Notes: generated from the sequence alone by a model not told the origin. A DNA stretch of 64,000 nucleotides from Porticoccaceae bacterium (GCA_024644595.1 JAHEHL010000009.1:395512-459511); one strand, 5' to 3'; numbered from the stretch's first letter, positions 37,799-47,806 are shown. Numbers and translations: made by a program.

Positions 37799-39124
37799 TT
37801 ATTTGCTCCCGCGAAACGCGTCGCGGGTCAGGTTTTCCAACGAACCATCGGCATGCACAACAATATTGTCTTCGATCCGAATGCCACCAAAGGGAATAAA
37901 TTCATCCACACGTGTCCAGTTGATTTTGGTGGCATGCTCACTCTGGCGAAGCTTGTTCAGCAGCGCAGGAATAAAATACAGCCCCGGCTCAACGGTATGG
38001 ATCTGGTTGGCGACCATCGGCGCGGCGTTGCGCAGCTTGGGATATTTTGCCGGAGGTGGCAGCAGATCGCCTTGGGCATTGGCGAGGTTGCCACCCTTGT
38101 CGTGCACGTTGCAGCCGAGCTGATGGCCGAGACCATGGGGATAAAACGTTGCGGTAATATCACAGGCAAAGGCTTCCTCTGCAGAGACACTGATAATATC
38201 AAACAGGCGCAGTACTTCTGCGGCCTTGTGGTGCGACAACACGTGCAGGTCAACAGGGCTTTTACCGATGCCACCACCGGCGACCAGCTCAAGCTGCCTG
38301 ACATCCATGGCTTTAATCATTGCGGCAAAATCAGAGCCGGAGTCATAGGCGTAGGTGCGGGTAATATCGGACGCGTAGCCGTGCACGGCAACGCCGGCAT
38401 CAATCAAGAAGCTCCGTGGCGACCTTGGCTGTTTATCGAGATTGTGGTGATGTAATACCGCGGCATGTTCATTGACCCCGGCAATAATGCCGTAGGGCAT
38501 TTCATTCTCACTGCAGTTGCAGGCGCGCAGATAGGCGGCGGCAATTTCCAGCTCAGAAGCACCCGCCATAAATGCATCACGTGCTGCAAGGTGTGCGGGT
38601 ACAGCGAGACGATTAGCTTCGCGGACACATTCCTGTTCATAGGCAGTTTTACCAAGGCGTTGATAATCAATCTGGTCGGTGACCGATTTAGGATTCCAAA
38701 CGTCATTGCTGATGCCAAGGCTGTTTACTTCACTGATCAATGCAGTGCCGCCCTCGCGGCTGCCAAGCTGTTTTTTTAGCTCTGGTATCGAAGCGTATTC
38801 AACAACCTCCAGACCACGTTCAAAACCTGGCGGCAAGCCCTGAGGGGCGGTGTGCCAAATATCTTCCACGCAGAGTAAAAACAGACGTGGGGTGTCAGAG
38901 TTGGCCGAGATCTGCAGATAGGATCCGGTGCGTTTACCCAACGGCACCCATTCGCGAAAATAGGGGTTGGGAATAAATGGATAGGCTGAATCATCGGCAA
39001 ACTGTATTTTGCTATCACCCGCGGCAATAACGATTTCATCGAATCCGGTCGCGGCTAGAATCGCCTGGAACCTGCGCATTTTTTCGCTCACATGTTGAGC
39101 ATACAAGTTAGCGTGATCGGTCAT
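37799..39124 (-). CDS. pepQ: Xaa-Pro dipeptidase
   Basis: 441 aa M24-family metallopeptidase that cleaves dipeptides with C-terminal proline. N-terminal prolidase domain (GDSKIQFADDSAYPFIPNPY) and a pita-bread catalytic domain with metal ligands visible in FLIDAGVAVHGYASDITRTY (two Asp), HGLGHQLGCNVHD (His), TVEPGLYF (Glu) and GIRIEDNIVV (Glu). Length matches PepQ. In an operon with the short asparaginase gene. Confidence 0.95.
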   Translation of the reverse strand: MTDHANLYAQHVSEKMRRFQAILAATGFDEIVIAAGDSKIQFADDSAYPFIPNPYFREWVPLGKRTGSYLQISANSDTPRLFLLCVEDIWHTAPQGLPPGFERGLEVVEYASIPELKKQLGSREGGTALISEVNSLGISNDVWNPKSVTDQIDYQRLGKTAYEQECVREANRLAVPAHLAARDAFMAGASELEIAAAYLRACNCSENEMPYGIIAGVNEHAAVLHHHNLDKQPRSPRSFLIDAGVAVHGYASDITRTYAYDSGSDFAAMIKAMDVRQLELVAGGGIGKSPVDLHVLSHHKAAEVLRLFDIISVSAEEAFACDITATFYPHGLGHQLGCNVHDKGGNLANAQGDLLPPPAKYPKLRNAAPMVANQIHTVEPGLYFIPALLNKLRQSEHATKINWTRVDEFIPFGGIRIEDNIVVHADGSLENLTRDAFRGSK

Positions 39125-39253
39125 CTTTTTTACTCATATTTTGAGGTTAATTTTTAAGCCTGTTCAGCTGGCACAACTGTGACGAACAAACGTCTTTATA
39201 ACCCACCTTATTTTGCATAGCGAGTGTAGTTTTTTTCGCGTAAAGTCCGCGCC

Positions 39254-40033
39254 ATGTTTTCATCTCTGATCGTTTTTGAACCCGCATTCTATCTTTTGGC
39301 CGCAACCGTAGTCCTGCTCACCGGCATGTCGAAAGGCGGCTTTGCCGGTGGCCTGGGAACCCTCGCTGTGCCGCTGCTAACGCTGGCAGTTGATCCGCGA
39401 GTGGCTGCGGCAATTATGCTGCCAATTCTGGTATGTATGGATTTTGTTAGTCTCGCCACCTACCGGAAATACTGCAACCAAGCCATCTTAATGACTCTGG
39501 TGCCGAGCGCGATTATCGGCATTATTGTTGGCACATTGAGTTTTCATTTAATGAGTGCGCAGTTTATTCGCCTGATTATCGGCGTATTGTCGCTGTATAT
39601 TGTCGGGCAATATTTTTACAAGCGCTGGTTCAAGCACGACCCGTCACAGCAGCCTGTTCTATCGCCGGTAAAAGGTCGACTGTGGGGTTGCATAAGCGGT
39701 TTTACCAGCTTTGTGGCTCATGCCGGCGGACCACCACTTTCAATTTATCTCCTGCCACTGCGGCTGGATAAAAGCGTTTTGGTGGGTACCTCGGTGGTGT
39801 TTTTTACGATTATAAATATCGCTAAGTTGATCCCTTACGCCTGGCTCGGTCAGCTTGGCAGCGAACACCTGATGACCTCGCTGGTGCTGCTGCCACTTGC
39901 GCCGATTGGCGTTCAACTCGGTGTCTATCTGCACCACCGGGTCAACGAAGAGCTTTTCTACTGGCTCTCCTATTTGCTGCTCGGTTTGATTGGCATCAAG
40001 TTAGTCTCTGAAGCCCTGCTTCCTCTGCTGTAA
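39254..40033 (+). CDS. TauE/SafE family membrane permease
   Basis: 259 aa with about eight membrane helices. Family features: LTGMSKGGFAGGLGTLAVPLL at the first repeat, GTLSFHLMSAQFIRLIIGVL, and SGFTSFVAHAGGPPLSIYLLP at the second repeat, both halves carrying the characteristic G-rich turn. Members export or import organosulfur compounds (sulfite, taurine derivatives, sulfoacetate); the substrate here is not deducible. Single gene, divergent from pepQ. Confidence 0.9.
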   Translation: MFSSLIVFEPAFYLLAATVVLLTGMSKGGFAGGLGTLAVPLLTLAVDPRVAAAIMLPILVCMDFVSLATYRKYCNQAILMTLVPSAIIGIIVGTLSFHLMSAQFIRLIIGVLSLYIVGQYFYKRWFKHDPSQQPVLSPVKGRLWGCISGFTSFVAHAGGPPLSIYLLPLRLDKSVLVGTSVVFFTIINIAKLIPYAWLGQLGSEHLMTSLVLLPLAPIGVQLGVYLHHRVNEELFYWLSYLLLGLIGIKLVSEALLPLL

Positions 40034-40056
40034 CCTTTGCGCAAGGATACAAAATA

Positions 40057-43000
40057 TCACTCTCGGACTGCTGCGGCCTCGGCGTCAAATGTTGATAACG
40101 GCTGTTTAGCTGCAGGCTTGAAGTCGTGAACAATCAGGTAGAGACAGGGAATCAAAATCAGCGTGATTGCGGTAGCGGTTAAGATACCAAAGCTCAATGA
40201 CAGAGCCATCGGAATCACGAACTGCGCCTGCATACTGGTTTCAAATAACATCGGTAGCAGACCGACAAAGGTTGTTAGCGTCGTCAGCAGGATCGCTCTG
40301 AATCGTCGCTTGCCTGCAGCAAGCAGGGCCTTTTCGTCGGAGTCTTCCGTTTCCCGTGCTCGGTTGGCAAACTCGACCAATATCAGGCTGTCGTTTACGA
40401 CCACCCCGGATAGCGCAATCAAACCAGCAATCGACAGTGAGCTGATCGCCATATCGAAAACAATATGGCCAATCACTGCGCCGATAAAACCAAACGGGAT
40501 AACTGACATAATCACCAGCGGCTGTATGTACGAGCGCAGCGGCACGGCAAGCAGGCCGTAGATCAAGAACAGCGAAGCAATGCCGGCAACAATCAAACGC
40601 TTAATCAGTTCGGCTTCATCCTGACTTGACCCGGAAACACCAAATTCAACCGTTGGGTGATCCTTGAGTAACTGCGGAATAAAGTTTTCCCGAATGTCGG
40701 CAATAACTGCGTTGCTCTGAACTTTTGAGGGGTCGGCGTCAGCAGTGATAACCACCGCACGCTTGCGGTCGGTGCGAGAAATTTTAGCCAGCCCAAGGCC
40801 GAGTCGAATATCAGCAACTTCACTGATCGCCACCGCCTGGCCGCTGGCGGTACGAATATGCATATCTTCCAAGGTAGCTATTGAGCTGCGCTCCTCACGG
40901 GGATAGCGAACCATAACCTTTAAACTATGGGGTCCGCGCTGCAAACGCTGCACTTCTTCGCCATAAAATGCCTGGCGCACCTGACGCGCGACATCAGCGA
41001 GAGAGATACCAAGTTGGCTGGCGTAGGGCTTGAGACTGATCAGAATTTCACGGCCGCCCACACCCTGGGAGTTGTAGATATCAAACACACCGTCGTATTC
41101 GCCAAGTTTATTTTGCAGTGCGACCCCCGCGGCGGTGAGCTCGTCGGGATCGGGGCCATAGAGCGCCAGACTGATCTTGGCACCACCCCCGGCACTGGTG
41201 CTGGAGTAGTAATCCTGCTTACGCACATTGGGCAGAGTGCCAACCTTTTCGCGCCACAACTTTTCGATTTCAGTTGCCTCCAGCGGACGGTCTTCACCGT
41301 GGGTTAACTGGACGCGGAAGCTAGCCGAGACATCCGATGAAGACCAGAAAAAAACATGCTCCAACAAACTTGGGTTTCCCGTCTCCGCCTGGTAGTCGCG
41401 ATCAACGGCATAGATCGCTTCTTCATTGGCTAATAGCGCCTCTTCAAAACTCTCAGTAGAGCTACCATCCTGCATGGTGATCACAGAGTAGATACCATCT
41501 CCGGGCACATCAGGGAAAAATTCAAAGCGCGCTATACCACCCGTAAGGGTCGAAATGGCGATCATTAACACGCCAATAAAGGTTGCCAGCGTGGCGTAGC
41601 GGTACTCCATACAGCGCTTCAAGAAGGGCTGATACACATTTTCGACAAAGCGTATCAAGCCGGCATTTATCGCCTCTTGCCAACGTTTGATGGTGGCATC
41701 GATAACATTGCGCGACTTCTCGGGGCCACCAAACTTCAGCCCAACCAGGTGCGAAGGCAAAATTAACTTTGATTCAACCAGTGAAAACAACAGACAGAGA
41801 ATCACCACGACTGCCAGCGCTTCATTCATTGCCGCCAGCCCGCCACCGACAAACAAGAGTGGCGCAAAAGCGGCTACAGTGGTCAACACGCCTATGGTAG
41901 ACGGCACGGCAACTCGTTTGGCGCCGGCAATCACGGTCTCGACGGGCGCACTGTAGATCATGTTCTTGTCGTCTGATTCGGCCAGCACCCTGTCAGCCTC
42001 ATCCTTGACCTCGGTATAGACACTCTCACCAATCACAATGGCATCATCGACAACGATCCCGAGCACCAGAATAAAGGCAAACAGGCTCAACACATTGATC
42101 GTGACCGGAAACGGGTTGATCGGCATCAGCCAGATTGCGCCGAGAAAACTGACCGGAATACCAAGCACAACCCAGCCAGCAACACGCAGGTTAAGAAATA
42201 GTCCCAATACCACTGCAACCAAAATCGCACCTGCCGCCAAATTACTCAACATCATGTCGAGTCGCCCGCGCAGATAGAACGAATCATCATTATAAGTATT
42301 GATACTTAACCCTTCGGGCAGGCTCTGACGCTTAACCTCAACGTACTTCTGAACCGCTTCGCTAATGGTAATGATGTCCTGGTCGGGGAGCGTAAAAACG
42401 CCCACTGAAAAAGCCTTGGCCCGATCGAAATGCAGTAGGCTAGGAGACTCGGTAAAACCATCTTTAATCGTCGCAATATCCGAGAGTAACAATTGACTGC
42501 CATCGTCGCGGCTGCGCATTACTAGCCCAGCAAAATCCTCACCGGTGTAAGCCTTGCCCTGAGTACGCACCAGAACATTGCCGTTGCTTGCTTTAATCAT
42601 TCCCGCGGGCAGGTCCAGAGATGAACTTCGCAACACCTGAGCCACTTCAGCCAGAGTCAGGTTGAGTTCCCGGAGACGCTCCTCTTTCACTTCAATCGAA
42701 ATTTCGTAGTCATCTACACCCCAGAGTTGGGCGCGCTTGACCTCAGGCAACTCAATAACCTCATCGTATAATTGCTGCCCCATCTCTTTGCGCGTGCGCT
42801 CGTCCATCTGGCCAGAAATGGCGATACCCAGTGCCCAGCCATAATTGTCCATGCGCTTGACGGTAGGTTTTTCCAGGTTATCCGGAAGATTAACAATACT
42901 GTCGATACGGTTCTCAACCACAGCCATCAGCTCGTTGATATTCTCACCAGGCTCTATTTCCAGACGCACATAGGCCACATTGCGACTCGCATTGGCATTA

Positions 43001-43254
43001 ATTTCTTTGATGCCCTTAATACCCTGCAGTGCTGCCTCCATAGGCAAAATCACCGCTTTCTCAACTTCAATAGGTGCAGCACCGTTGTAAATAGCCGTTA
43101 TCTCAATCGAGTCGTTGTCGCCGCGCGGAAACATTTCTTTGCTCAGGTTGCCCACACTGAGAATGCCGGCAAACAGGATAAACACCATCAGCAGGTTTGC
43201 CGCCACAGGATTTTTGGTGAACCAGGCCATCAAACCAGAACTATTCCGCATCAT
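40057..43254 (-). CDS. RND efflux transporter permease (AcrB/MexB superfamily)
   Basis: 1065 aa inner-membrane proton antiporter. TM1 is VAANLLMVFILFAGILSV; the porter-domain repeat motifs are clear; the TM4 proton-relay aspartates lie in VLGIVVDDAIVIGESVYTE; TM10-12 include IPFGFIGAVIGHIVF and SGVVVNDSLILVEFANRARE. It starts ATGATG with a 4-bp ATGA overlap with the adaptor gene. No outer-membrane TolC-like gene is alongside. The EMFPRGDNDSIEITAIYNGA-type N-terminus is found in an environmental RND branch of unknown substrate rather than in the classical antibiotic pumps. Confidence 0.94.
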   Translation of the reverse strand: MMRNSSGLMAWFTKNPVAANLLMVFILFAGILSVGNLSKEMFPRGDNDSIEITAIYNGAAPIEVEKAVILPMEAALQGIKGIKEINANASRNVAYVRLEIEPGENINELMAVVENRIDSIVNLPDNLEKPTVKRMDNYGWALGIAISGQMDERTRKEMGQQLYDEVIELPEVKRAQLWGVDDYEISIEVKEERLRELNLTLAEVAQVLRSSSLDLPAGMIKASNGNVLVRTQGKAYTGEDFAGLVMRSRDDGSQLLLSDIATIKDGFTESPSLLHFDRAKAFSVGVFTLPDQDIITISEAVQKYVEVKRQSLPEGLSINTYNDDSFYLRGRLDMMLSNLAAGAILVAVVLGLFLNLRVAGWVVLGIPVSFLGAIWLMPINPFPVTINVLSLFAFILVLGIVVDDAIVIGESVYTEVKDEADRVLAESDDKNMIYSAPVETVIAGAKRVAVPSTIGVLTTVAAFAPLLFVGGGLAAMNEALAVVVILCLLFSLVESKLILPSHLVGLKFGGPEKSRNVIDATIKRWQEAINAGLIRFVENVYQPFLKRCMEYRYATLATFIGVLMIAISTLTGGIARFEFFPDVPGDGIYSVITMQDGSSTESFEEALLANEEAIYAVDRDYQAETGNPSLLEHVFFWSSSDVSASFRVQLTHGEDRPLEATEIEKLWREKVGTLPNVRKQDYYSSTSAGGGAKISLALYGPDPDELTAAGVALQNKLGEYDGVFDIYNSQGVGGREILISLKPYASQLGISLADVARQVRQAFYGEEVQRLQRGPHSLKVMVRYPREERSSIATLEDMHIRTASGQAVAISEVADIRLGLGLAKISRTDRKRAVVITADADPSKVQSNAVIADIRENFIPQLLKDHPTVEFGVSGSSQDEAELIKRLIVAGIASLFLIYGLLAVPLRSYIQPLVIMSVIPFGFIGAVIGHIVFDMAISSLSIAGLIALSGVVVNDSLILVEFANRARETEDSDEKALLAAGKRRFRAILLTTLTTFVGLLPMLFETSMQAQFVIPMALSLSFGILTATAITLILIPCLYLIVHDFKPAAKQPLSTFDAEAAAVRE

Positions 43255-44414
43255 CCGGCACTTCCCATAGGCTTGAGCAGCATACCTTCAATTGCAGGGC
43301 CCATGGCACTGACAACAATCTCGACACCCTCCTCCAATCCACTGCTGATGTAATAATAATCTCGGTCGCTGAAGCTAACTTCTACCGGCGTCAATCGCAG
43401 GCGTTTATCGCTGTCAACTACTGGCACACGGTCGTTTTCCAGCAGCACATGACGTGGCACGGCAAAGATATTGTCGAGAGTTTTGCCTTTGATATCTGCA
43501 CCGACAAAGGTGCCCATCAGCAGGTTGGGCGTCGTGGGTTTCTGAGGCTGATTGATGCCGTATGGATCTGCGACGCGCGCAACCAGATAATGGGCTCTGT
43601 TCAACTGATCGACGACACCTTCCGAGCGGACAATTTTAGCTGTCCAGCTCGCTGGCATTGAGGCAACCGTGGCGTTAAGACTCACGTCGGGCAGTGCGCT
43701 GTCATCCAGGTGTGATATCAGATCTAATCGCGCCAGATCTTTCTCGGTCAATGGCAGGCGAATCTCCGCAAAGTCGATCGCGAAAATTTCACCCAATGGC
43801 GCTGCGACGGTTACATATTGCCCTATATCCACTGTCTTGGCCGCCACCATTCCGAGGTAAGGTGCGCGAATGGTGGTGCGGGCGAGCTTGAGCTTAGCTT
43901 GTTTAACCTCGGCCTCAGCCTGCAACACATTAGCTCGCGCTTCAGCCAGATAGGGTTTTCGCAGTGCCAACAGCGGAGCTTCCTCCGCCGGACGACCGGT
44001 CATAGCCCATTCTTTTTCTGCTTGGGCGGCTCTCGCCAACTCAAAAGTATATTGAGCGTTCATGCTGATCAAGCGTGCTTCCGCCCGCTGCAGGGCGACT
44101 TCGTAATCGGTTGGATCAAGCTGCAGCAAGATATCCCCTTTCTCAAACGTGCCACCGACAACAAACTCCGAGGAAACGCTCAAAACCGCGCCAGAGACCT
44201 CTGAAATCAATTTGGTACGCGTTCGCGGCAGTACCGTCCCCTGAGACTCAACATGCAGTTGAGCGCTACTCGCATTCAACACCAGGGTTTTTACCGCCAA
44301 TGCTGTATCGGGAGACTCAAGCTTAAGCGGCGCGGGACGCGCCGCTGTGATGACAATCGAAATAATTGCGGCCGTGGCAAGCACGCCAATCGGCAAAAGC
44401 AGTTTTTTATACAT
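43251..44414 (-). CDS. RND periplasmic adaptor (HlyD/MFP family)
   Basis: 387 aa membrane-fusion protein. N-terminal membrane anchor (LLLPIGVLATAAIISIVITA), half-lipoyl motifs (SAQLHVESQGTVLPRTRTKL and FEKGDILLQLDPTDYEVAL), an alpha-hairpin (AEARLISMNAQYTFELARAA and onward), the second lipoyl half (LARTTIRAPYLGMVAAKTVD) and beta-barrel/membrane-proximal domains. ATG 44414 with AGG 7 nt upstream is preferred; a TTG at 44432 is the alternative. It forms an operon with the permease, divergent from the ECF sigma gene. Confidence 0.9.
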   Translation of the reverse strand: MYKKLLLPIGVLATAAIISIVITAARPAPLKLESPDTALAVKTLVLNASSAQLHVESQGTVLPRTRTKLISEVSGAVLSVSSEFVVGGTFEKGDILLQLDPTDYEVALQRAEARLISMNAQYTFELARAAQAEKEWAMTGRPAEEAPLLALRKPYLAEARANVLQAEAEVKQAKLKLARTTIRAPYLGMVAAKTVDIGQYVTVAAPLGEIFAIDFAEIRLPLTEKDLARLDLISHLDDSALPDVSLNATVASMPASWTAKIVRSEGVVDQLNRAHYLVARVADPYGINQPQKPTTPNLLMGTFVGADIKGKTLDNIFAVPRHVLLENDRVPVVDSDKRLRLTPVEVSFSDRDYYYISSGLEEGVEIVVSAMGPAIEGMLLKPMGSAG

Positions 44415-44613
44415 GATGGTCCTGATAGACAATTTTTGCGAAGAATACCAGAGACTGGCCTCAGGGTTCTACTACATTACATATGAAGAGTTTCTGAGTT
44501 CCAGCGTGCTGGCAATTCAACAGTTTATACGACTAAAAACATTTACTGGACCGGCAATCCAATTGCCTGAATTTACCGTAAAAGTGTTATGGTTATCCGG
44601 AGCTATACAGAGC

Positions 44614-45264
44614 ATGCTTACAACAACTAAAAATTCGTCGTCGAATCAAATATCTAGTGGTGACCGCGTGGCCGTTTTGAAATCCTCAGAAAAGCGTTCT
44701 GACCAATGGAGTCAGCTGCTTATTTCTGTAGGCGAAAATCGTGATCGCCAGGCGTTTGCTCAGCTATTTCGTCATTTCGGTCCACTTCTGAAGGGCTTCG
44801 CCCATGCCACCCGCAATGAAGGTTGGTTTCCCGGTCTGGGCGACGACCTGGTGCAAGAAGTGATGATCAAGGTCTGGAACAAGGCGTCCGGTTTTAATGC
44901 CGAAAAAGCCTCCGCAACCACGTGGATCTACACTGTAGCTCGAAACTGTAGGATCGATATGTTGCGACGCAAAAGCAATACACAGCACCTGCCGTTGGAA
45001 AACGAGGATTTCTGGCACGAGGAGGATAACGACACACCGATCTCTCTTCTGCAACAGAAACGATCAGAGGACCGGGTTCAAGAATCCCTGGCACAACTGC
45101 CGAAAGAACAGGATGAGATTCTGCGCAAAGTCTACCTCGAGGGAAAATCTCATGCTGAGGCCTCCGCAGAACTTGGATTACCGCTGGGCACCGTCAAATC
45201 ACGGGTACGCCTGGCTTTACAGAAAATGCAAATAATCGTGTCTGCAGAGGCGCAAGATGTCTAA
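44614..45264 (+). CDS. ECF sigma factor (RpoE/ChrR-type group)
   Basis: About 216 aa. Sigma region 2: AFAQLFRHFGPLLKGFAHAT, DDLVQEVMIKVWNKASGFN, ATTWIYTVARNCRIDMLRRK; region 4: QLPKEQDEILRKVYLEGKSH and AEASAELGLPLGTVKSRVRL. Start ATG 44614 (MLTTTKNSS) is chosen; the frame stays open upstream to 44347 but that part overlaps the divergent adaptor gene. The last 8 bp overlap the anti-sigma gene. Partnered with a ChrR-type protein, this type of sigma answers singlet oxygen or organic peroxides in known cases. Confidence 0.92.
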   Translation: MLTTTKNSSSNQISSGDRVAVLKSSEKRSDQWSQLLISVGENRDRQAFAQLFRHFGPLLKGFAHATRNEGWFPGLGDDLVQEVMIKVWNKASGFNAEKASATTWIYTVARNCRIDMLRRKSNTQHLPLENEDFWHEEDNDTPISLLQQKRSEDRVQESLAQLPKEQDEILRKVYLEGKSHAEASAELGLPLGTVKSRVRLALQKMQIIVSAEAQDV

Positions 45265-45955
45265 TAACTTTAAATCACAAACTAACTTTCACCCCGACGA
45301 AACCATGCTGGTGGATTTCTCCGCCGGAACTCTGGCGACTGCCCCATCGATTTGTGTCTCAGCACACCTGCACTTCTGCAGCCAGTGCAAAGCCAAACTT
45401 ATGCGTCTTGACCAGGTCGGCTCACAATTAATGTGTGAGGCGAACCCAATTGATCTGGATGATGGTGCATTCGATGCGATGATGGAAAAGATTGACAGCG
45501 ATAGCCTGGATTCGAGCCCTGGCCGCAGCGCCTGCGCAAAAACGGAAAGCAGCGAAAATTTACTTGGTTTTCCCTACGCAGTAAGTAAGTTGGTGAAAAA
45601 TAATTTGGTTTCGAAGACCTGGAAGAGACTGTCGGGCTCTGTAGATATAGCACGATTTAAAACCGGACAGGAAGAGTTTGAAGTCGCCCTGCACAAAATT
45701 TGTGCCGGCGGTAAAACACCCAAGCATGATCACAAGGGTCTCGAGTATACCGTCGTATTGAAGGGCAGCTTCTCGGATGAGAGCGCCGTCTACCGCGAAG
45801 GTGACTTCTTGGTCCGCAAGCCCGGTGATGTGCATCAGCCAATGGGCGCTCAAAATGGCGAGTGCATCTGTCTCTCTGCCCTGTCGGCGCCAATCAAGCT
45901 CACCAACCCGCTCGGCTTCCTGATGAAGCCCTGGTTGCGCATCAACCCAATGTAA
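45257..45955 (+). CDS. ChrR-family zinc anti-sigma factor with cupin domain
   Basis: 232 aa. N-terminal anti-sigma domain: HPDETMLVDFSAGTL and HLHFCSQCKAKL, giving the H-x3-C-x2-C zinc pattern. The C-terminal cupin domain (about 125-225) carries KHDHKGLEYTVVLKGSFSDE and KPGDVHQPMGAQNGECICLSA, with metal-binding His/Glu residues. In characterised ChrR proteins the cupin part is needed for release of the sigma under singlet oxygen. AGAGG lies ahead of ATG 45257, and the gene overlaps the sigma gene by 8 bp. Confidence 0.9.
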   Translation: MSNNFKSQTNFHPDETMLVDFSAGTLATAPSICVSAHLHFCSQCKAKLMRLDQVGSQLMCEANPIDLDDGAFDAMMEKIDSDSLDSSPGRSACAKTESSENLLGFPYAVSKLVKNNLVSKTWKRLSGSVDIARFKTGQEEFEVALHKICAGGKTPKHDHKGLEYTVVLKGSFSDESAVYREGDFLVRKPGDVHQPMGAQNGECICLSALSAPIKLTNPLGFLMKPWLRINPM

Positions 45956-45974
45956 TACCGTTTTTCCTGCCCCG

Positions 45975-46004
45975 TCCTCTACCCAACTTCCCTCGGGTAG
46001 AGGA
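45975..46004 (+). terminator. Terminator after the ECF sigma/ChrR operon
   Basis: TCCTCTACCC (45975-45984) pairs with GGGTAGAGGA (45995-46004) over a 10-nt loop; a pyrimidine-rich stretch with T3 and T4 runs follows. The T-run is weaker than in the other terminators, but the stem is perfect. Confidence 0.65.
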
Positions 46005-46131
46005 ATGTTTCCTTTTGTTATTTGCGTCGGCTTTAATAGCTATCGCTAATTGCTGATTGGCAATTCTCTCGCGGCGGCTATTCCGCTACACTGCGTGTTC
46101 TTTCAATTGCACACAGTCGACTTATTTATCC

Positions 46132-47796
46132 ATGGCACAATACGTATACACAATGAACCGGGTGAGCAAAATTGTTCCCCCGAAACGCGAAATTCTTAAA
46201 GATATCTCCCTCTCTTTTTTCCCTGGCGCCAAAATTGGAGTGCTTGGTTTAAATGGCTCAGGTAAATCCACCCTCCTGAAAATTATGGCTGGGCTGGACA
46301 AGGAAATTCAGGGCGAGGCGCGGCCTATGCCCGACCTCAATGTCGGCTATCTGGCGCAGGAGCCTTGGCTAGACCCTGAGAAGGACGTGCGCGGCAACGT
46401 AGAAGATGGTGTTCGTGAAGCCGTGGATGCTCTGAAAGAGCTGGATCAAATCTATGCTGACTATGCCGATCCGGATGCCGATTTTGATGCACTGGCCAAG
46501 CGCCAGGGTCAGCTGGAAGAAATTATTGAAGCCTGGGATGCACACAATCTTGACCACGCTCTGGACGTGGCCGCCGATGCGTTGCGCCTGCCACCCTGGG
46601 ATGCCGACGTCACATCACTATCCGGCGGTGAAAGACGCCGCGTAGCGCTCTGCCGCCTGCTGCTGTCGCGCCCGGATATGTTGTTGCTGGATGAGCCGAC
46701 CAACCACCTGGATGCCGAGTCTGTGTTCTGGCTGGAAAAATTTCTTGAGGAGTTTTCCGGCACCGTGGTTGCGGTAACCCACGACCGGTATTTCCTCGAC
46801 AATGTCGCCGGCTGGATTCTCGAGCTCGACCGCGGCCACGGAATTCCCTATGAAGGCAACTACTCAACCTGGCTGGAAGGTAAAGAGCGTCGTCTGAGAA
46901 CCGAATCCAAACAAGAAGCTTCGCGTCAGCGTGCGTTGAAGCAGGAGCTCGAATGGGTCCGGCAGAACCCCAAGGGCCGTCAGGCAAAAAACAAAGCTCG
47001 ACTGCAGCGTTTTGATGAGCTGAATTCACAGGAATTCCAAGCCCGCAACGAGACCAATGAGATCTATATTGCTCCCGGCGAACGTTTGGGCGACAAAGTT
47101 ATTGTGCTGGAAGATGTATGCAAAGGCTTTGGTGATCAGCTGCTGATCGATAATCTCAATCTGTCGATTCCCAAGGGCGCAGTGGTCGGCATTATCGGCG
47201 GCAACGGGGCCGGTAAATCGACACTGTTCAGAATGATTGCCGGCACAGAAAAACCGGACAGCGGCACTGTCACGCTCGGCGAAACCGTCAAGGTGGCCTA
47301 TGTTGAACAGAGCCGAGACTCGCTTGATGACAATCACAATGTCTGGGAAGCGATCTCCGGTGGCCATGACATGCTTAAGATTGGCAACTATGAAGTCTCT
47401 TCCCGAGCCTATGCCGGGCGCTTTAATTTCCGCGGCTCCGACCAGCAAAAAAGGGTCGGCGAACTTTCTGGCGGTGAGCGTGGACGATTACATCTGGCCA
47501 ATACCTTGAAACAGGGCGCCAACGTGTTGTTACTTGATGAGCCGTCCAACGATCTCGATATCGAAACGCTGCGCGCGCTGGAAGAAGCGATCCTCTCCTT
47601 CCCTGGCTGTGTGATGGTGATTTCTCACGATCGCTGGTTCCTCGACCGAATTGCCACCCATATCTTGGCTTATGAGGGTGATAGCGATGTGCAGTTCTTC
47701 GAAGGGGGTTACAGCGAATATCACGAAGACTTTATTCGCCGCAAAGGCGGCGATGCGCAACCCACAAGAGTTAAATACAAGCGCCTAAGAGCGTAA
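46132..47796 (+). CDS. ettA: Energy-dependent translational throttle protein EttA
   Basis: 554 aa ABC-F ATPase that binds the ribosomal E site and gates the first elongation step by ADP/ATP ratio. Two nucleotide-binding domains: GLNGSGKSTLLKIMAG, LSGGERRRVALCRLL, LLLDEPTNHLDAESVFWLE; and GGNGAGKSTLFRMIAG, LSGGERGRLHLANTL, LLLDEPSNDLDIETLRALEE. The linker between them (KERRLRTESKQEASRQRALK and onward) and the arm insertion are of EttA type. Start ATG 46132 (MAQYVYTMNRVSK) matches the family; the frame open to 46057 is a 5' extension. Confidence 0.96.
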   Translation: MAQYVYTMNRVSKIVPPKREILKDISLSFFPGAKIGVLGLNGSGKSTLLKIMAGLDKEIQGEARPMPDLNVGYLAQEPWLDPEKDVRGNVEDGVREAVDALKELDQIYADYADPDADFDALAKRQGQLEEIIEAWDAHNLDHALDVAADALRLPPWDADVTSLSGGERRRVALCRLLLSRPDMLLLDEPTNHLDAESVFWLEKFLEEFSGTVVAVTHDRYFLDNVAGWILELDRGHGIPYEGNYSTWLEGKERRLRTESKQEASRQRALKQELEWVRQNPKGRQAKNKARLQRFDELNSQEFQARNETNEIYIAPGERLGDKVIVLEDVCKGFGDQLLIDNLNLSIPKGAVVGIIGGNGAGKSTLFRMIAGTEKPDSGTVTLGETVKVAYVEQSRDSLDDNHNVWEAISGGHDMLKIGNYEVSSRAYAGRFNFRGSDQQKRVGELSGGERGRLHLANTLKQGANVLLLDEPSNDLDIETLRALEEAILSFPGCVMVISHDRWFLDRIATHILAYEGDSDVQFFEGGYSEYHEDFIRRKGGDAQPTRVKYKRLRA

Positions 47797-47806
47797 AGGA
47801 CTTTCT

